DNA of 64,000 bases from Bacteroidota bacterium. GTDB lineage: Bacteria > Bacteroidota > Bacteroidia > Bacteroidales > UBA4417. The DNA is taken from contig JACAAZ010000010.1 of NCBI GenBank assembly GCA_013376995.1, positions 124,001 to 188,000 on the forward strand, read 5' to 3'. A model generated the notes under the pieces. It was not told the DNA's origin. It did no database searches and was given only the letters and a program-made list of their open reading frames with translations. This document shows, one piece after another, positions 40,503 to 49,612 of the stretch (within the stretch, counting starts at the first letter, position 1; the number at the start of each line of letters is the position of its first letter). The translations under genes and the position numbers were made by a program.

Positions 40503-40807
40503 GGGATTATGAATTAAATGAAAGATTATTTCCGGGAGATTAAATTATCGAATTTTCGTTGATTAGGCTCCAACAAAAAATAGTCCTGCTATTCAACAAA
40601 ATAACAGAACGATAACTGGTTCATTTTATTCTATTTAAATGATTTATACGGAATCCTCAGAATACAGAAACTCTACAATCAATGTTGACCAATAATTCAG
40701 TAACAAATGGAACGCAGATGACGCGGATCCGCCAGCTGACGGACGCGAAGGATCACGGATTTAATTGCTCTTTCTAAACTAATTACGAATAACTATTTAC
40801 CAATAAC
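40503..40807. other. Intergenic region with dispersed palindrome
   Basis: About 305 bases. It holds TCCGCCAGCTGACGGA at 40728-40743, a near-perfect palindrome found in variants elsewhere in the window, inside a GC-rich patch (ACGCAGATGACGCGGATCC) that resembles intergenic repeats common in Bacteroidota. No gene was recognised. Confidence 0.5.
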
Positions 40808-42607
40808 CTAAGCCTTCGAAGCACGCTTCCGCTCATGTTCCTTCAGAAGGATCTTCCTAAGACGCATTGATTTGGGAGTGATTTCCACCATTTCATCAAC
40901 CTGGATATATTCCAGTGCTTCTTCCAATGAGAACTTTACAACAGGTGCCATACGGACTGCCTCGTCCTTGGCGGTGGTGCGGAAGTTGGTCATCTGTTTT
41001 GCTTTTACGATATTCACACCAAGGTCATTATCCCTTGTGTTTTCACCTACAATCTGACCCTCATAAATATCTTCGAATGGTTCAATGAAAAATCTTCCGC
41101 GATCAGCTAGTTTATCAATGGAATAGGCTGTTGCCATACCTGTTTCAATTGAAACAAGAACTCCTACGAGACGTTGAGGCAAAGAACCTTTCCAGGGTTC
41201 GAAGGCTTTGAAGCGATGTGCAACAATGGCTTCTCCGGCTGTAGCTGTCATAACTGCATTTCTCAGGCCGATAATACCACGTGAAGGGATGTAGAATTCC
41301 ATATGCTGAAGGTCTCCCTTAGGATTGATTGAGACAAGTTCTCCCCTTCTCTGGGTGACAAGTTCAATTGCCTTTCCTGCCACGCTTTCCGGAACATCAA
41401 TAATCAATGATTCAACTGGTTCATGCTTTTCACCGTCAATTTCCTTGACAATGATCTGTGGTTGTCCAACCTGCAACTCATATCCTTCGCGACGCATGGT
41501 TTCAATAAGAATGCTCAGGTGGAGTATCCCGCGGCCAAATACCAGGAACTGGTCAGGTGAACCGGTTTCTTCAACACGCAGCGCCAGGTTCTTTTCTGTT
41601 TCCTTCATCAGCCTTTCGCTGAGGTGTCGCGAGGTAACAAATTTTCCTTCCTTCCCGAAGAACGGTGAATTATTGATCGTGAAGAGCATACTCATGGTAG
41701 GCTCGTCAATATGGATATCAGGAAGTGCTTCAGGGTTTTCAGGATCAGCGATCGTATCTCCAATCTCAAAGCCATCCAGCCCGACAACAGCACAAATATC
41801 ACCTGAGTGGACCGAATCAGCCTTCAAACGGCCTAATCCCTGGAAAGTATATAACTCTTTCACCCTTGATTTGACCATTGAGCCATCCCTTTTCATAAGG
41901 TTGACAAACATTCCTGCCTTGATCTCTCCACGTGATACCCTGCCAATGGCAATGCGTCCAACATAGGAACTATAATCGAGCGATGTAATCTGCATCTGAA
42001 GTGCGCCTTCAGGCTCAGGAGCTTCTGGTATATACTGAAGGATGGCATCCAGCAAAGCTGTAATATCTTCGGTTTGCTTGGTCCAATCAGTACTCATCCA
42101 ACCGTTTTTCCCGGATCCATAAATGGTTGGGAAATTAAGTTGATCCTCAGTAGCCTCAAGATTGAAAAAAAGCTCAAATACATGTTCTTCAACCTCATCG
42201 GGCCGGCAGTTCTCTTTATCAACTTTGTTGATAACAACAATGGGCTTCAATCCCAATGACAATGCTTTTTGGGTAACAAAGCGGGTTTGCGGCATGGGGC
42301 CTTCAAAAGCGTCAACAAGCAATAGTACGCCGTCAGCCATTTTAAGCACACGTTCCACTTCCCCGCCAAAGTCGGCGTGGCCAGGGGTATCAATAATATT
42401 GATCTTTACCCCTTTGTACTCTACTGAAACATTCTTGGATGTAATGGTAATACCTCTTTCACGTTCCAGGTCATTACTGTCAAGGATAAGGTCACCTGTT
42501 TCCTCGTTATCACGGAAAAGCTTACAAGCATGTAAAATCTTGTCGACTAGCGTAGTTTTTCCATGGTCAACATGGGCGATGATGGCAATATTTCGGATAC
42601 TTTGCAT
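40808..42607 (-). CDS. typA: Ribosome-associated GTPase TypA/BipA
   Basis: 599-residue translational GTPase of the EF-G family that binds the ribosome and supports late 50S assembly and stress adaptation. The GTPase motifs are intact: G1 AHVDHGKTT (12-20), G3 DTPGHADFGGE (about 74-84) and G4 NKVDKEN (about 128-134). Domains II, III and V follow, and the C-terminal domain has VNIVKAKQMTNFRTT and VEITPKSMRLRK, typical of BipA. Length is standard. Monocistronic, with a leader of about 370 bases before the next gene. Confidence 0.97.
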   Translation of the reverse strand: MQSIRNIAIIAHVDHGKTTLVDKILHACKLFRDNEETGDLILDSNDLERERGITITSKNVSVEYKGVKINIIDTPGHADFGGEVERVLKMADGVLLLVDAFEGPMPQTRFVTQKALSLGLKPIVVINKVDKENCRPDEVEEHVFELFFNLEATEDQLNFPTIYGSGKNGWMSTDWTKQTEDITALLDAILQYIPEAPEPEGALQMQITSLDYSSYVGRIAIGRVSRGEIKAGMFVNLMKRDGSMVKSRVKELYTFQGLGRLKADSVHSGDICAVVGLDGFEIGDTIADPENPEALPDIHIDEPTMSMLFTINNSPFFGKEGKFVTSRHLSERLMKETEKNLALRVEETGSPDQFLVFGRGILHLSILIETMRREGYELQVGQPQIIVKEIDGEKHEPVESLIIDVPESVAGKAIELVTQRRGELVSINPKGDLQHMEFYIPSRGIIGLRNAVMTATAGEAIVAHRFKAFEPWKGSLPQRLVGVLVSIETGMATAYSIDKLADRGRFFIEPFEDIYEGQIVGENTRDNDLGVNIVKAKQMTNFRTTAKDEAVRMAPVVKFSLEEALEYIQVDEMVEITPKSMRLRKILLKEHERKRASKA

Positions 42608-42975
42608 AATAGCTTTTCAGTGTTTGCGGACAATAATGTACATGTAAATTAACATGCAAATGAGGAAGAAGGTTCGGTAATAGTTTGAATATCAGTAAAA
42701 AGAATTAACCATCTACCTCCGGGAAACAGGGGTGCAAAGGTAGGGTTTTAAAACTTAATCTTAATAAAAATGCAATTCTAATTTGGCTTAAGCTCACTCC
42801 AATTGGATTTCATGCGCACTTATAACTCAGGAATACGTTGATTGACAGCATATGTAGAATCTTAAATATTTATTGTTGTTTATCAAATTTCAAAACTGAA
42901 TAAGGCCTGTTCCGGGGTAGAACAGGCCTTAACAATCGCTCCTGAGATAAGAATCAGGTGTCAAATTATGAAAAA
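42608..42975. other. Intergenic region between typA and the peroxidase gene
   Basis: 368 bases that hold the terminator at 42901-42931 and the typA leader. Nothing else was recognised; the stretch is AT-rich without repeats. Confidence 0.4.
42901..42931 (-). terminator. Terminator of the di-heme peroxidase gene
   Basis: A perfect 12-bp stem TAAGGCCTGTTC / GAACAGGCCTTA with a 7-base loop (42913-42919). It lies 44 bases past the peroxidase stop on the minus strand and is followed on that strand by a T-containing tail. Confidence 0.8.
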
Positions 42976-44022
42976 CTATGGCATTGTTGGTGCTTTTTTT
43001 GCATCCTCTGGTACATCCGCTGTCAGGGTTTTCATAAAGGTCGCCATATCTGAAGCCTGTTCGGGAGTTATATCTTTCCCGAGTTCCAACTTGGCCATAA
43101 TAGTGATGGCTTTGTCCAATTCCTTAACACTACCATCGTGGAAATAAGGATAGGTTTTCTCAATATTCCTAAGCGAAGGAACTTTGAACATATACTTATC
43201 TGCCTCGTTCTTGGTGACTTCCATTTTTCCCTTATCATCTTTGACACTCCCGGTCAAAGATTTATAATCCGTGCCAATCAGCGGGAACTTCTGGAACATG
43301 GTAGCACCTAGCAATGCTCCGGTATGGCAGGCGATACAGCCGGTTGTAATAAATGTATGCAATCCCTTCTTTTCCTGGTCATTTAAAGCGGTGGCATCTC
43401 CATCCAGGTATTTGTCAAATTTCCCTGGAGTTAGCAAGGTGCGTTCATAGGCAGCAATAGCCTTTTTCATATTATCAAAAGTTATGGGATCCTTGTCCTT
43501 AGGATAGGCAGAGGCAAACATCTTTTTGTAACCTTCCGACTTCGACAGTCGGGCAATAACTTCTTTCTCAGCGGGCATGTTCATCTCTGCCGGGTTCATA
43601 ACCGGCCCGCCAGCCTGTTCTTCAACGTTTTTCATCCTTCCATCCCAGAACTGGAGGAAATGCAGCGCTGCATTGAATGTTGTCGGGCTGTTCCTGTTCC
43701 CGTTTTTACCTAAATCTCCTTTGCTGGTTGAATTATTGTCAACACCGAAAGATGCAACATTATGACAGGTATTGCAACTTTGTGTGTTGTGCATCGACAA
43801 ACGGTTGTCGAAATAAAGCGTTTTCCCGAGAGCAACTTTCTCAGGTGTGACCAGGTTTTCGGGATTTACAGCCTCTTTAGGCAAAGCCTGGAAGTAATTC
43901 TTAGCCATGGTGAGAACCGAATCATCCTTCGGCTGGTTGGCATTCTGACTCTGCTGATTATTCTTGCATGCCACAAGGGCAACAAGAACAGCCATAACGG
44001 CAATAATTGAAATTTTTTTCAT
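42976..44022 (-). CDS. Di-heme cytochrome-c peroxidase lipoprotein
   Basis: 348 residues. The lipoprotein signal MKKISIIAVMAVLVALVAC predicts anchoring in the cell envelope. Two c-type heme motifs, CNTCH (about 82-86) and CIACH (about 233-237), are in the usual positions for bacterial CcpA/MauG-family proteins, which reduce hydrogen peroxide using cytochrome c or related donors. ENLVTPEKVALGKTLYFDNRLS and VPSLRNIEKTYPYFHDGSV are conserved in the family. Suggests a micro-oxic lifestyle or at least exposure to oxygen. Has its own terminator. Confidence 0.94.
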   Translation of the reverse strand: MKKISIIAVMAVLVALVACKNNQQSQNANQPKDDSVLTMAKNYFQALPKEAVNPENLVTPEKVALGKTLYFDNRLSMHNTQSCNTCHNVASFGVDNNSTSKGDLGKNGNRNSPTTFNAALHFLQFWDGRMKNVEEQAGGPVMNPAEMNMPAEKEVIARLSKSEGYKKMFASAYPKDKDPITFDNMKKAIAAYERTLLTPGKFDKYLDGDATALNDQEKKGLHTFITTGCIACHTGALLGATMFQKFPLIGTDYKSLTGSVKDDKGKMEVTKNEADKYMFKVPSLRNIEKTYPYFHDGSVKELDKAITIMAKLELGKDITPEQASDMATFMKTLTADVPEDAKKAPTMP

Positions 44023-44268
44023 CCTTAAAGATTTATAAGATTAAGGCCGGAAGGAACTCGCATGAAAGTTTTTACATCCGTTTTTTCCCCGCCAAAGCGG
44101 CATGCTGATTTCAAGATTAAACGATTAAGATGGATCAAAGGTAGGGAAGAATGAATGAGAACAATTTTAATCATGATGTAATTTTACGAACATTCAGTTG
44201 CAAATTTCTTCACCTCTTATAGTCATTTTTTAAGGATTTTTAGTAGATTCACAGTTCGAACAAAGCCA

Positions 44269-44276
44269 TATATTTG
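44269..44276 (+). promoter_or_regulatory. Putative -7 box before the DHS-like gene
   Basis: TATATTTG fits the Bacteroidota -7 consensus and lies 18 bases before the ATG at 44295. No clear -33 element. Confidence 0.35.
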
Positions 44277-44294
44277 CATCAAAAGATATCAGCT

Positions 44295-45269
44295 ATGACC
44301 AAAGGCCCTATTTCACAGTTCATGCAACATCATTACAGGCATTTTAATGCTGCTACTGTAGTGGATGCTGCTCAAGCCTATGAAACGCACCTGAAGGAAG
44401 GTGGTAAAATGATGATTACCCTTGCAGGGGCTATGAGCACTGCGGAACTTGGAGTTTCACTGGCTGAAATGATTCGCCAGGATAAAGTTCAGATCATTAC
44501 CTGTACAGGGGCAAACCTCGAAGAGGACATCATGAACCTGGTTGCTCATTCGCATTATCGCCGGGTTCCTAATTACCGCGACCTTACTCCGGAACAGGAA
44601 TTCGAACTCCTGGAAAAAGGGCTTAACAGGGTAACTGATACCTGCATTCCCGAGGAAGAAGCTTTCCGAAGGATACAGCACCATATCGAGATCATATGGA
44701 AAGATGCAAATGCCCGTGGTGAACGCCACTTCCCACATGAATTCATGTACAAGCTTTTAAAAAGCAGGGTCATGGAACCAGATTATGAAATTGATCCCAA
44801 ATATTCCTGGATGCTTGCTGCGGCAGAAAAAAACCTGCCAATTATTGTTCCCGGCTGGGAAGACAGCACAATGGGCAACATCTTCGCATCTTATTGTATT
44901 AAAGGTGAGATGAAACCCACAACCGTTAAGGGAGGTATAGAATACATGATGTGGCTTTCTGACTGGTATCGTAAAAATTCAGGCGGAAAGGGCGTTGGGT
45001 TCTTCCAGATTGGTGGTGGTATCGCCGGCGATTTCCCGATTTGTGTTGTCCCGATGATGTACCAGGATCTTGAATGGCATGATGTTCCTTTCTGGAGCTA
45101 TTTCTGCCAGATATCCGATTCTACAACATCCTACGGTTCTTATTCCGGGGCTGTCCCCAATGAAAAGATCACCTGGGGTAAATTGGATATCCACACACCC
45201 AAATTCATCATCGAAAGCGATGCAACCATCGTCGCACCCCTGATCTTCGCCTGGTTGTTGGATTGGTAA
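44295..45269 (+). CDS. Deoxyhypusine-synthase-like protein
   Basis: 324 residues from the ATG at 44295; the frame opens earlier at a TTG. It is a clear deoxyhypusine synthase fold: GGKMMITLAGAMSTAELG, a TGANLEEDI NAD-binding segment, VPGWEDSTMGN, FQIGGGIAGDFPI and the active-site Lys K296 in ITWGKLD. In eukaryotes and archaea DHS moves the aminobutyl group of spermidine to eIF5A, which bacteria lack. Plant homospermidine synthase arose from DHS, so a polyamine product is a reasonable inference. The gene converges on agmatinase and arginine decarboxylase, which would supply putrescine. Actual activity unknown. Confidence 0.92.
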   Translation: MTKGPISQFMQHHYRHFNAATVVDAAQAYETHLKEGGKMMITLAGAMSTAELGVSLAEMIRQDKVQIITCTGANLEEDIMNLVAHSHYRRVPNYRDLTPEQEFELLEKGLNRVTDTCIPEEEAFRRIQHHIEIIWKDANARGERHFPHEFMYKLLKSRVMEPDYEIDPKYSWMLAAAEKNLPIIVPGWEDSTMGNIFASYCIKGEMKPTTVKGGIEYMMWLSDWYRKNSGGKGVGFFQIGGGIAGDFPICVVPMMYQDLEWHDVPFWSYFCQISDSTTSYGSYSGAVPNEKITWGKLDIHTPKFIIESDATIVAPLIFAWLLDW

Positions 45270-45352
45270 TTTTCTTGACGATTAATCATTGCACCTTATA
45301 CAGATCAGTGCCTTTCTGCGTAATCAGCGTCTAACCTTTCGCCTAATCAGCG

Positions 45353-45534
45353 CTTTTCAGTGTAATCCCTGTCTGCCCTGTCTGCCGACAGGCAGGCGAT
45401 CAGCCAGATGCGTCTGCTCTTTTTCATGCATGAGATTTTATCCTGGATAAGACCAGTAATTCAATGCTTTTCAGCGCAATCCATGTCTGCCCTGTCTGCC
45501 GACAGGCAGACGATCAGGCAGAAGCGTCTGCTTT
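45353..45534. repeat. Pair of ~68-bp direct repeats with an internal stem-loop
   Basis: Two imperfect copies, at about 45353-45420 and 45467-45534 (114 bases apart), each start CTTTTCAG and share CTGCCCTGTCTGCCGACAGG, then GCGTCTGCT. Within each, CCTGTC and GACAGG form a small hairpin. They lie between the convergent DHS-like and agmatinase genes and resemble dispersed intergenic repeats rather than genes. Confidence 0.7.
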
Positions 45535-45545
45535 TCCTGTCTTCA

Positions 45546-46400
45546 CTATTTTATTCCCGTTATATACTTATATGTCAATAACGTATAAATTAATTTAGAC
45601 GCTAAGAAATCTGGCGACCTGTTTTCTTTTCCAGGTTTGAGTTCTACAACATCAAAACCTACAATATTTACCTTCTCAGAAACCGCCTTTAGGATATCCA
45701 GTACCTGGTACCAGAGTAATCCACCAGGTTCAGGAGTACCGGTAGATGGCATGATAGATGGATCGAATACATCCAGGTCGATGGTGATATACACATTCCT
45801 TGTAAGTTTATTCAGGAACTCAAACATCCAGGTCCGCTGCTCGTGAATATGTGAAGCATAGAATACCCGGTCCGGCTGAATATCTTCCCTCTCTTCAACA
45901 CTCATACTACGAATTCCAACCTGGACTACAGGAGCCACTTCCTTTGCCCGCGCCATAACACAGGCATGATTATTCTTCGAGCCTTCATACTCCTGCCGCA
46001 TATCCGCATGTGCATCCAACTGAAGAATGGTAAGATCATTGAAATTAGCAGCCATTGCTTTTATAGCACCAATACTTACAGAATGCTCCCCCCCAATTAC
46101 GATGGGAAATTTCTTTTTTTTCAGTAACTCTTTTACCCTTTCATTTACAGCTTCCACCATGGCTTCAGGCGAACTGTTCTCAGTAACGGACGACATAGTA
46201 TGTATTCCAACTTTGTGAACCTCACTGTCCGTTTCAACATCATAAACTTCCATATTGGCTGAAGCCTCCAGCAAAGCCTGCGGGCCTTTATCGGCACCTT
46301 TTAGCCAAGTACTTGTACCATCATAAGGAACAGGGACAATTACAACTTTTGAATTCTCAAAATCTGTATACTTCTTGGGTAAATCTCCATATTGCTTCAT
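45546..46400 (-). CDS. speB: Agmatinase / ureohydrolase
   Basis: 284-residue manganese enzyme that splits agmatine into putrescine and urea. The metal ligands are visible: GGEHSVS (first His), LDAHADMR (Asp-His-Asp) and DLDVFDPS (Asp-x-Asp). PSTGTPEPGGL is the family substrate loop. The arginine decarboxylase gene lies upstream on the same strand, so the two make a two-step arginine-to-putrescine route. The 401-base gap between them is filled by a repeat array, unusual for an operon. Arginase or guanidinobutyrase activity is possible but less likely in this context. Confidence 0.93.
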   Translation of the reverse strand: MKQYGDLPKKYTDFENSKVVIVPVPYDGTSTWLKGADKGPQALLEASANMEVYDVETDSEVHKVGIHTMSSVTENSSPEAMVEAVNERVKELLKKKKFPIVIGGEHSVSIGAIKAMAANFNDLTILQLDAHADMRQEYEGSKNNHACVMARAKEVAPVVQVGIRSMSVEEREDIQPDRVFYASHIHEQRTWMFEFLNKLTRNVYITIDLDVFDPSIMPSTGTPEPGGLLWYQVLDILKAVSEKVNIVGFDVVELKPGKENRSPDFLASKLIYTLLTYKYITGIK

Positions 46401-46508
46401 GCAATCCTATATTAAGGTTGTAATGAATAAAATCTTACAGTTGCTAAATTACGATAATTCCCGGATACTGAACGAAGGCGGAGCGCAAAGAGCGCAGAGG
46501 AAAAGGAG

Positions 46509-46750
46509 GGTCATTCAATGGTCACTCGGTGGTCATACAATGGTCACTCAATGGTCACTCGGTGGTCATACAATTGTCACTCGGTGGTCATACAATGGTC
46601 ATACGATGGTCATTCAATAGTCATTCAATTGTTTAACTACATCAAATCAACCGAATGACTATCGAATCACTATCGAATGACTACTGAATGACAACGAATG
46701 ATCCGTCAGCTGACGGAAATGACTACTGGATGACAACGAATGACAACTGA
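46509..46750. repeat. 11-bp tandem units in two opposing arms, copy 2
   Basis: The left arm (46509-46629) is eleven uninterrupted 11-bp units with consensus GGTCAYWCRRT, for example GGTCATTCAAT, GGTCACTCGGT and GGTCATACAAT. A 22-base spacer follows. The right arm (46652-46750) has units of opposite sense, such as CGAATGACTAT, CGAATCACTAT and CGAATGACTAC. The perfect 16-bp palindrome TCCGTCAGCTGACGGA (46702-46717) interrupts the right arm. The array lies between arginine decarboxylase and agmatinase on their shared strand. The plus-strand frame over the left arm is an artefact of the repeat. Confidence 0.88.
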
Positions 46751-46801
46751 TTGACCCCTTCTTGCAATAAGTCCCTCGCCCTATGCGCTATGCCCTAAGC
46801 C

Positions 46802-48193
46802 CTAGTACCCTAGTATCTTCAGCATACTCTTGTGGCTCTGCTCCTTGGCAAAAAGCTTGGTGAAATACTCACCATCTTCATCAAGATCGATGATGATATG
46901 CTTTGGTGCCGGGATCAGGCAATGCTGTATGCCTCCGTATCCTGCGAGAGAATCCTGGTATGCACCTGTATGGAATAATCCGATATAAAGAGGTTCATCA
47001 TCCTCCAACTTCGGGAGAAATATCGCATTGGTATGCGCTTCAGCATTGTAATAATCCTCGCTGTCGCAGGTAAGTCCGCCAAGAAACACCCTTTCATATT
47101 CCTTGTCCCAATGGTTAACAGCAAGCAGGATAAATTTCTGGTTAATAGCCCAGGTATCCGGCAAAGTAGTAATGAAAGAACTATCAATCATGTTCCATAC
47201 CTCCCGGTCATTCTGACGCTTCTGGTCAATGATGGAGAACAGGATAGCCCCGCTCTCACCAACAGTGAATGATCCGAACTCGGTGAAGATGTCTGGCTCA
47301 GGTGTACCGTTGCGCTCGCATATGCTTTTAATCTGTGCAATGATCTCTTCCGCCATGTATTCATAATCATAGTCGAAGTTAAGGGAATTCTTAATAGGGA
47401 AGCCTCCGCCAATGTTCAATGCAGTCAGTTGAGGACAAACAGCCTTCAGTTCACAATAAACATTGACACACTTCGACAATTCATTCCAGTAATAGGCAGA
47501 GTCGCGAATACCGGTATTGATGAAGAAATGCAGCATTTTCAGTTCAAACTTCGGGTTATTCTTTATCTCTTCTTCATAATAGGGAACGATGTCGTTATAC
47601 CGGATTCCCAGGCGGGATGTATAGAAGTCGAACTTGGGCTCTTCCTCCGACGCAATCCTGATCCCGATGCGAATCTTCTTCGTAATGTTGCGGTCATATT
47701 CATCCAGCTCGAACTTATTATCGAGGATGGGAATAACATTCTCAAATCCCTCTTCGATAAGGTTGCAAATACCCTCAATGTATAAGGGACGCTTAAATCC
47801 ATTGCAGACAATGAAAGTACTTTTCGACAATTTCCCGGCTTCGAAAAGGTTTTCAATAATAGGAATATCAAATGCTGAAGAGGTCTCAATATGTACTTCG
47901 TTCTTTAATGCTTCTTCAAGAACAAAGGAGAAATGGGAGCTCTTGGTACAATAGCAATATTGGTAAGCCCCTTTGTACGAAGCCTTTGCCATAGCCACAT
48001 TGAATAATCGTTTGGCTTTCTGGATCTGCTTGCCAATCTTGGGAAGATATGTTATTCTCAAGGGCGTACCGTACTGCTTGATCACCTCCATTAATGGAAG
48101 GTTGTTGAAAAGCAGTTCACCTTCTTCAACTTTGAATTCCTCATTTGGGAAGTCAAAGGTTTGCCCGATCAGGTCAAGGTATTTATTCTTCAT
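46802..48193 (-). CDS. speA: Arginine decarboxylase (PLP, alanine-racemase fold)
   Basis: 463-residue PLP enzyme that makes agmatine from arginine. The PLP-lysine is expected at K84 in YCTKSSH. HFFINTGI, LNIGGGFPI (the glycine loop that holds the PLP phosphate) and the second-subunit active-site motif C376-D-S-E-D are present. It is shorter than the ~630-residue proteobacterial SpeA and matches the compact form found in Bacteroidota. The agmatinase gene downstream supports arginine as substrate; diaminopimelate or ornithine decarboxylase is less likely. A minus-strand TAATTTTG (48216-48223) may be its -7 box. Confidence 0.9.
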   Translation of the reverse strand: MKNKYLDLIGQTFDFPNEEFKVEEGELLFNNLPLMEVIKQYGTPLRITYLPKIGKQIQKAKRLFNVAMAKASYKGAYQYCYCTKSSHFSFVLEEALKNEVHIETSSAFDIPIIENLFEAGKLSKSTFIVCNGFKRPLYIEGICNLIEEGFENVIPILDNKFELDEYDRNITKKIRIGIRIASEEEPKFDFYTSRLGIRYNDIVPYYEEEIKNNPKFELKMLHFFINTGIRDSAYYWNELSKCVNVYCELKAVCPQLTALNIGGGFPIKNSLNFDYDYEYMAEEIIAQIKSICERNGTPEPDIFTEFGSFTVGESGAILFSIIDQKRQNDREVWNMIDSSFITTLPDTWAINQKFILLAVNHWDKEYERVFLGGLTCDSEDYYNAEAHTNAIFLPKLEDDEPLYIGLFHTGAYQDSLAGYGGIQHCLIPAPKHIIIDLDEDGEYFTKLFAKEQSHKSMLKILGY

Positions 48194-48555
48194 GGCTTGC
48201 TACAGATTGAACAAACAAAATTAAGTAAATCAAAACGGATATTGCATTTTTTTTCATTCCAATTAAGTTGGATTGCTATTTATATAATAATGTAACTAAA
48301 TTGGATAGTGCTTAAACTATTTTTATTTGACAATGATTGTTGCTTAGCTTGATGGATGCGGGAGTTAAAGTTGATATTCCAAAAGCAACTATTATACTTT
48401 TGGTACAGACATTAAGGCAGTAAGGTCAGCAAATGAATTGAAATTGCCACGAATTCAGGAATATCAGACCTGCTCAGCCAATGGAAAACACAAAATGGGT
48501 CGAATGTCGGTTGTAATTCAACTTGTTATTACCTTTGATGCAGATACTTATTTCT
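48194..48555. other. Divergent intergenic region, speA to M28 lipoprotein
   Basis: 362 bases, AT-rich. It holds a possible minus-strand -7 box (TAATTTTG at 48216-48223). Beyond that I see no gene, repeat or known RNA. Confidence 0.35.
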
Positions 48556-49554
48556 ATGCGTTTTAATCTTTTATTAATAGCTGCGGGATCTCTGGCATTG
48601 CTGATTTCCTGCAATTCCTCAAAGCAGAAACCTGCTGTAAGCACTTCAACGGAAAAAGAAATCACTGTAACAGCAGCTGCATTTAACGCAGATACTGCCT
48701 TTGCATTCGTTAAGAAGCAGGCAGCTTTTGGCCCCCGTGTTCCAAACTCCCCGCAACATAAGGAATGTGCAAAATGGCTGGAAACAACCATGCGCAAGTA
48801 TACAAAAGATGTGGTAGTTCAGTCGTTCCAGATGAAAACATACAACGGAATAACGCTCAACCTGAAGAATATCATAGGTATTTTTAACCCGGATGCAAAG
48901 GATCGTATCCTGCTTTGCTCCCACTGGGATTCACGCCCTTACGCAGACAATGACCCGGATGTATCAAAACATCGCACACCGGTTGATGGTGTTAATGATG
49001 GAGCCAGCGGAATCGGAATCTTGCTTGAGGCTGCAAGACAGTTGAGCATAAAAGCTCCTGCAGTTGGAGTCGACCTCATTTTACTTGATGGAGAAGATTA
49101 CGGTGCTCCCCAGGATGAAAAGAATTCCGGGACAGAAGATGATTGGGCTCTTGGATCACAATATTGGTCAAAGAATCCGCATAAAGCTGGTTATACCGCT
49201 AAATTCGGAATCCTGTTGGACATGGTTGGTGCTGAAAATGCAACTTTCCGCCTTGAAGCCTCTTCCATGTATTATGCTCCTGACATTATGAATAAAGTAT
49301 GGAGGGTAGCTGCCAGCATAGGATACAGCAGTTACTTCCTGGCAGAGAACAGCAATGGCGTTACAGACGACCATGTTTACATCAATGAGGTCAGGAAGGT
49401 TCCAACCATCGACATTATCCAGAACGACCCCTCAACGGAGAGTGGTTTCTATAAATATTGGCATACCGTAAACGACAATCTTGCCGGAATCGATAAACAA
49501 ACCTTACGGGCTGTTGGGGAAACCATCCTGACTACTGTATACCAGGAGAAATAG
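48556..49554 (+). CDS. M28-family peptidase / glutaminyl-cyclase-like lipoprotein
   Basis: 332 residues from the ATG at 48556, which gives MRFNLLLIAAGSLALLISC, a lipoprotein signal; other starts upstream (ATG at 48538, TTG at 48523) would lengthen the n-region. The zinc-enzyme core has LLCSHWDSRPYAD, GVNDGASGIGILLE, LDGEDYG and the late His in KYWHTVND. The pattern CSHWDSR with a single-zinc-like arrangement is typical of the glutaminyl-peptide cyclotransferase branch of M28, which forms N-terminal pyroglutamate on secreted proteins. Several Bacteroidota periplasmic proteins begin with Gln after signal cleavage (AQ-cleaved receptors occur in this window), which fits, but aminopeptidase activity remains possible. 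Confidence 0.9.
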   Translation: MRFNLLLIAAGSLALLISCNSSKQKPAVSTSTEKEITVTAAAFNADTAFAFVKKQAAFGPRVPNSPQHKECAKWLETTMRKYTKDVVVQSFQMKTYNGITLNLKNIIGIFNPDAKDRILLCSHWDSRPYADNDPDVSKHRTPVDGVNDGASGIGILLEAARQLSIKAPAVGVDLILLDGEDYGAPQDEKNSGTEDDWALGSQYWSKNPHKAGYTAKFGILLDMVGAENATFRLEASSMYYAPDIMNKVWRVAASIGYSSYFLAENSNGVTDDHVYINEVRKVPTIDIIQNDPSTESGFYKYWHTVNDNLAGIDKQTLRAVGETILTTVYQEK

Positions 49555-49612
49555 GGCTAATCCGATTTGATAAAGAATATTTCTTCCCCATCATGCCAAA
49601 TACTCATTCATC

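Noticed and set aside
46375-46620. Plus-strand 81-codon frame with repeated WSLGGHT
   Set aside because: It is a translation of the 11-bp tandem array plus the antisense start of agmatinase; no start context and no protein family.
46509-46750. CRISPR array
   Set aside because: Units are 11 bp with no unique spacers, and there are no cas genes nearby.
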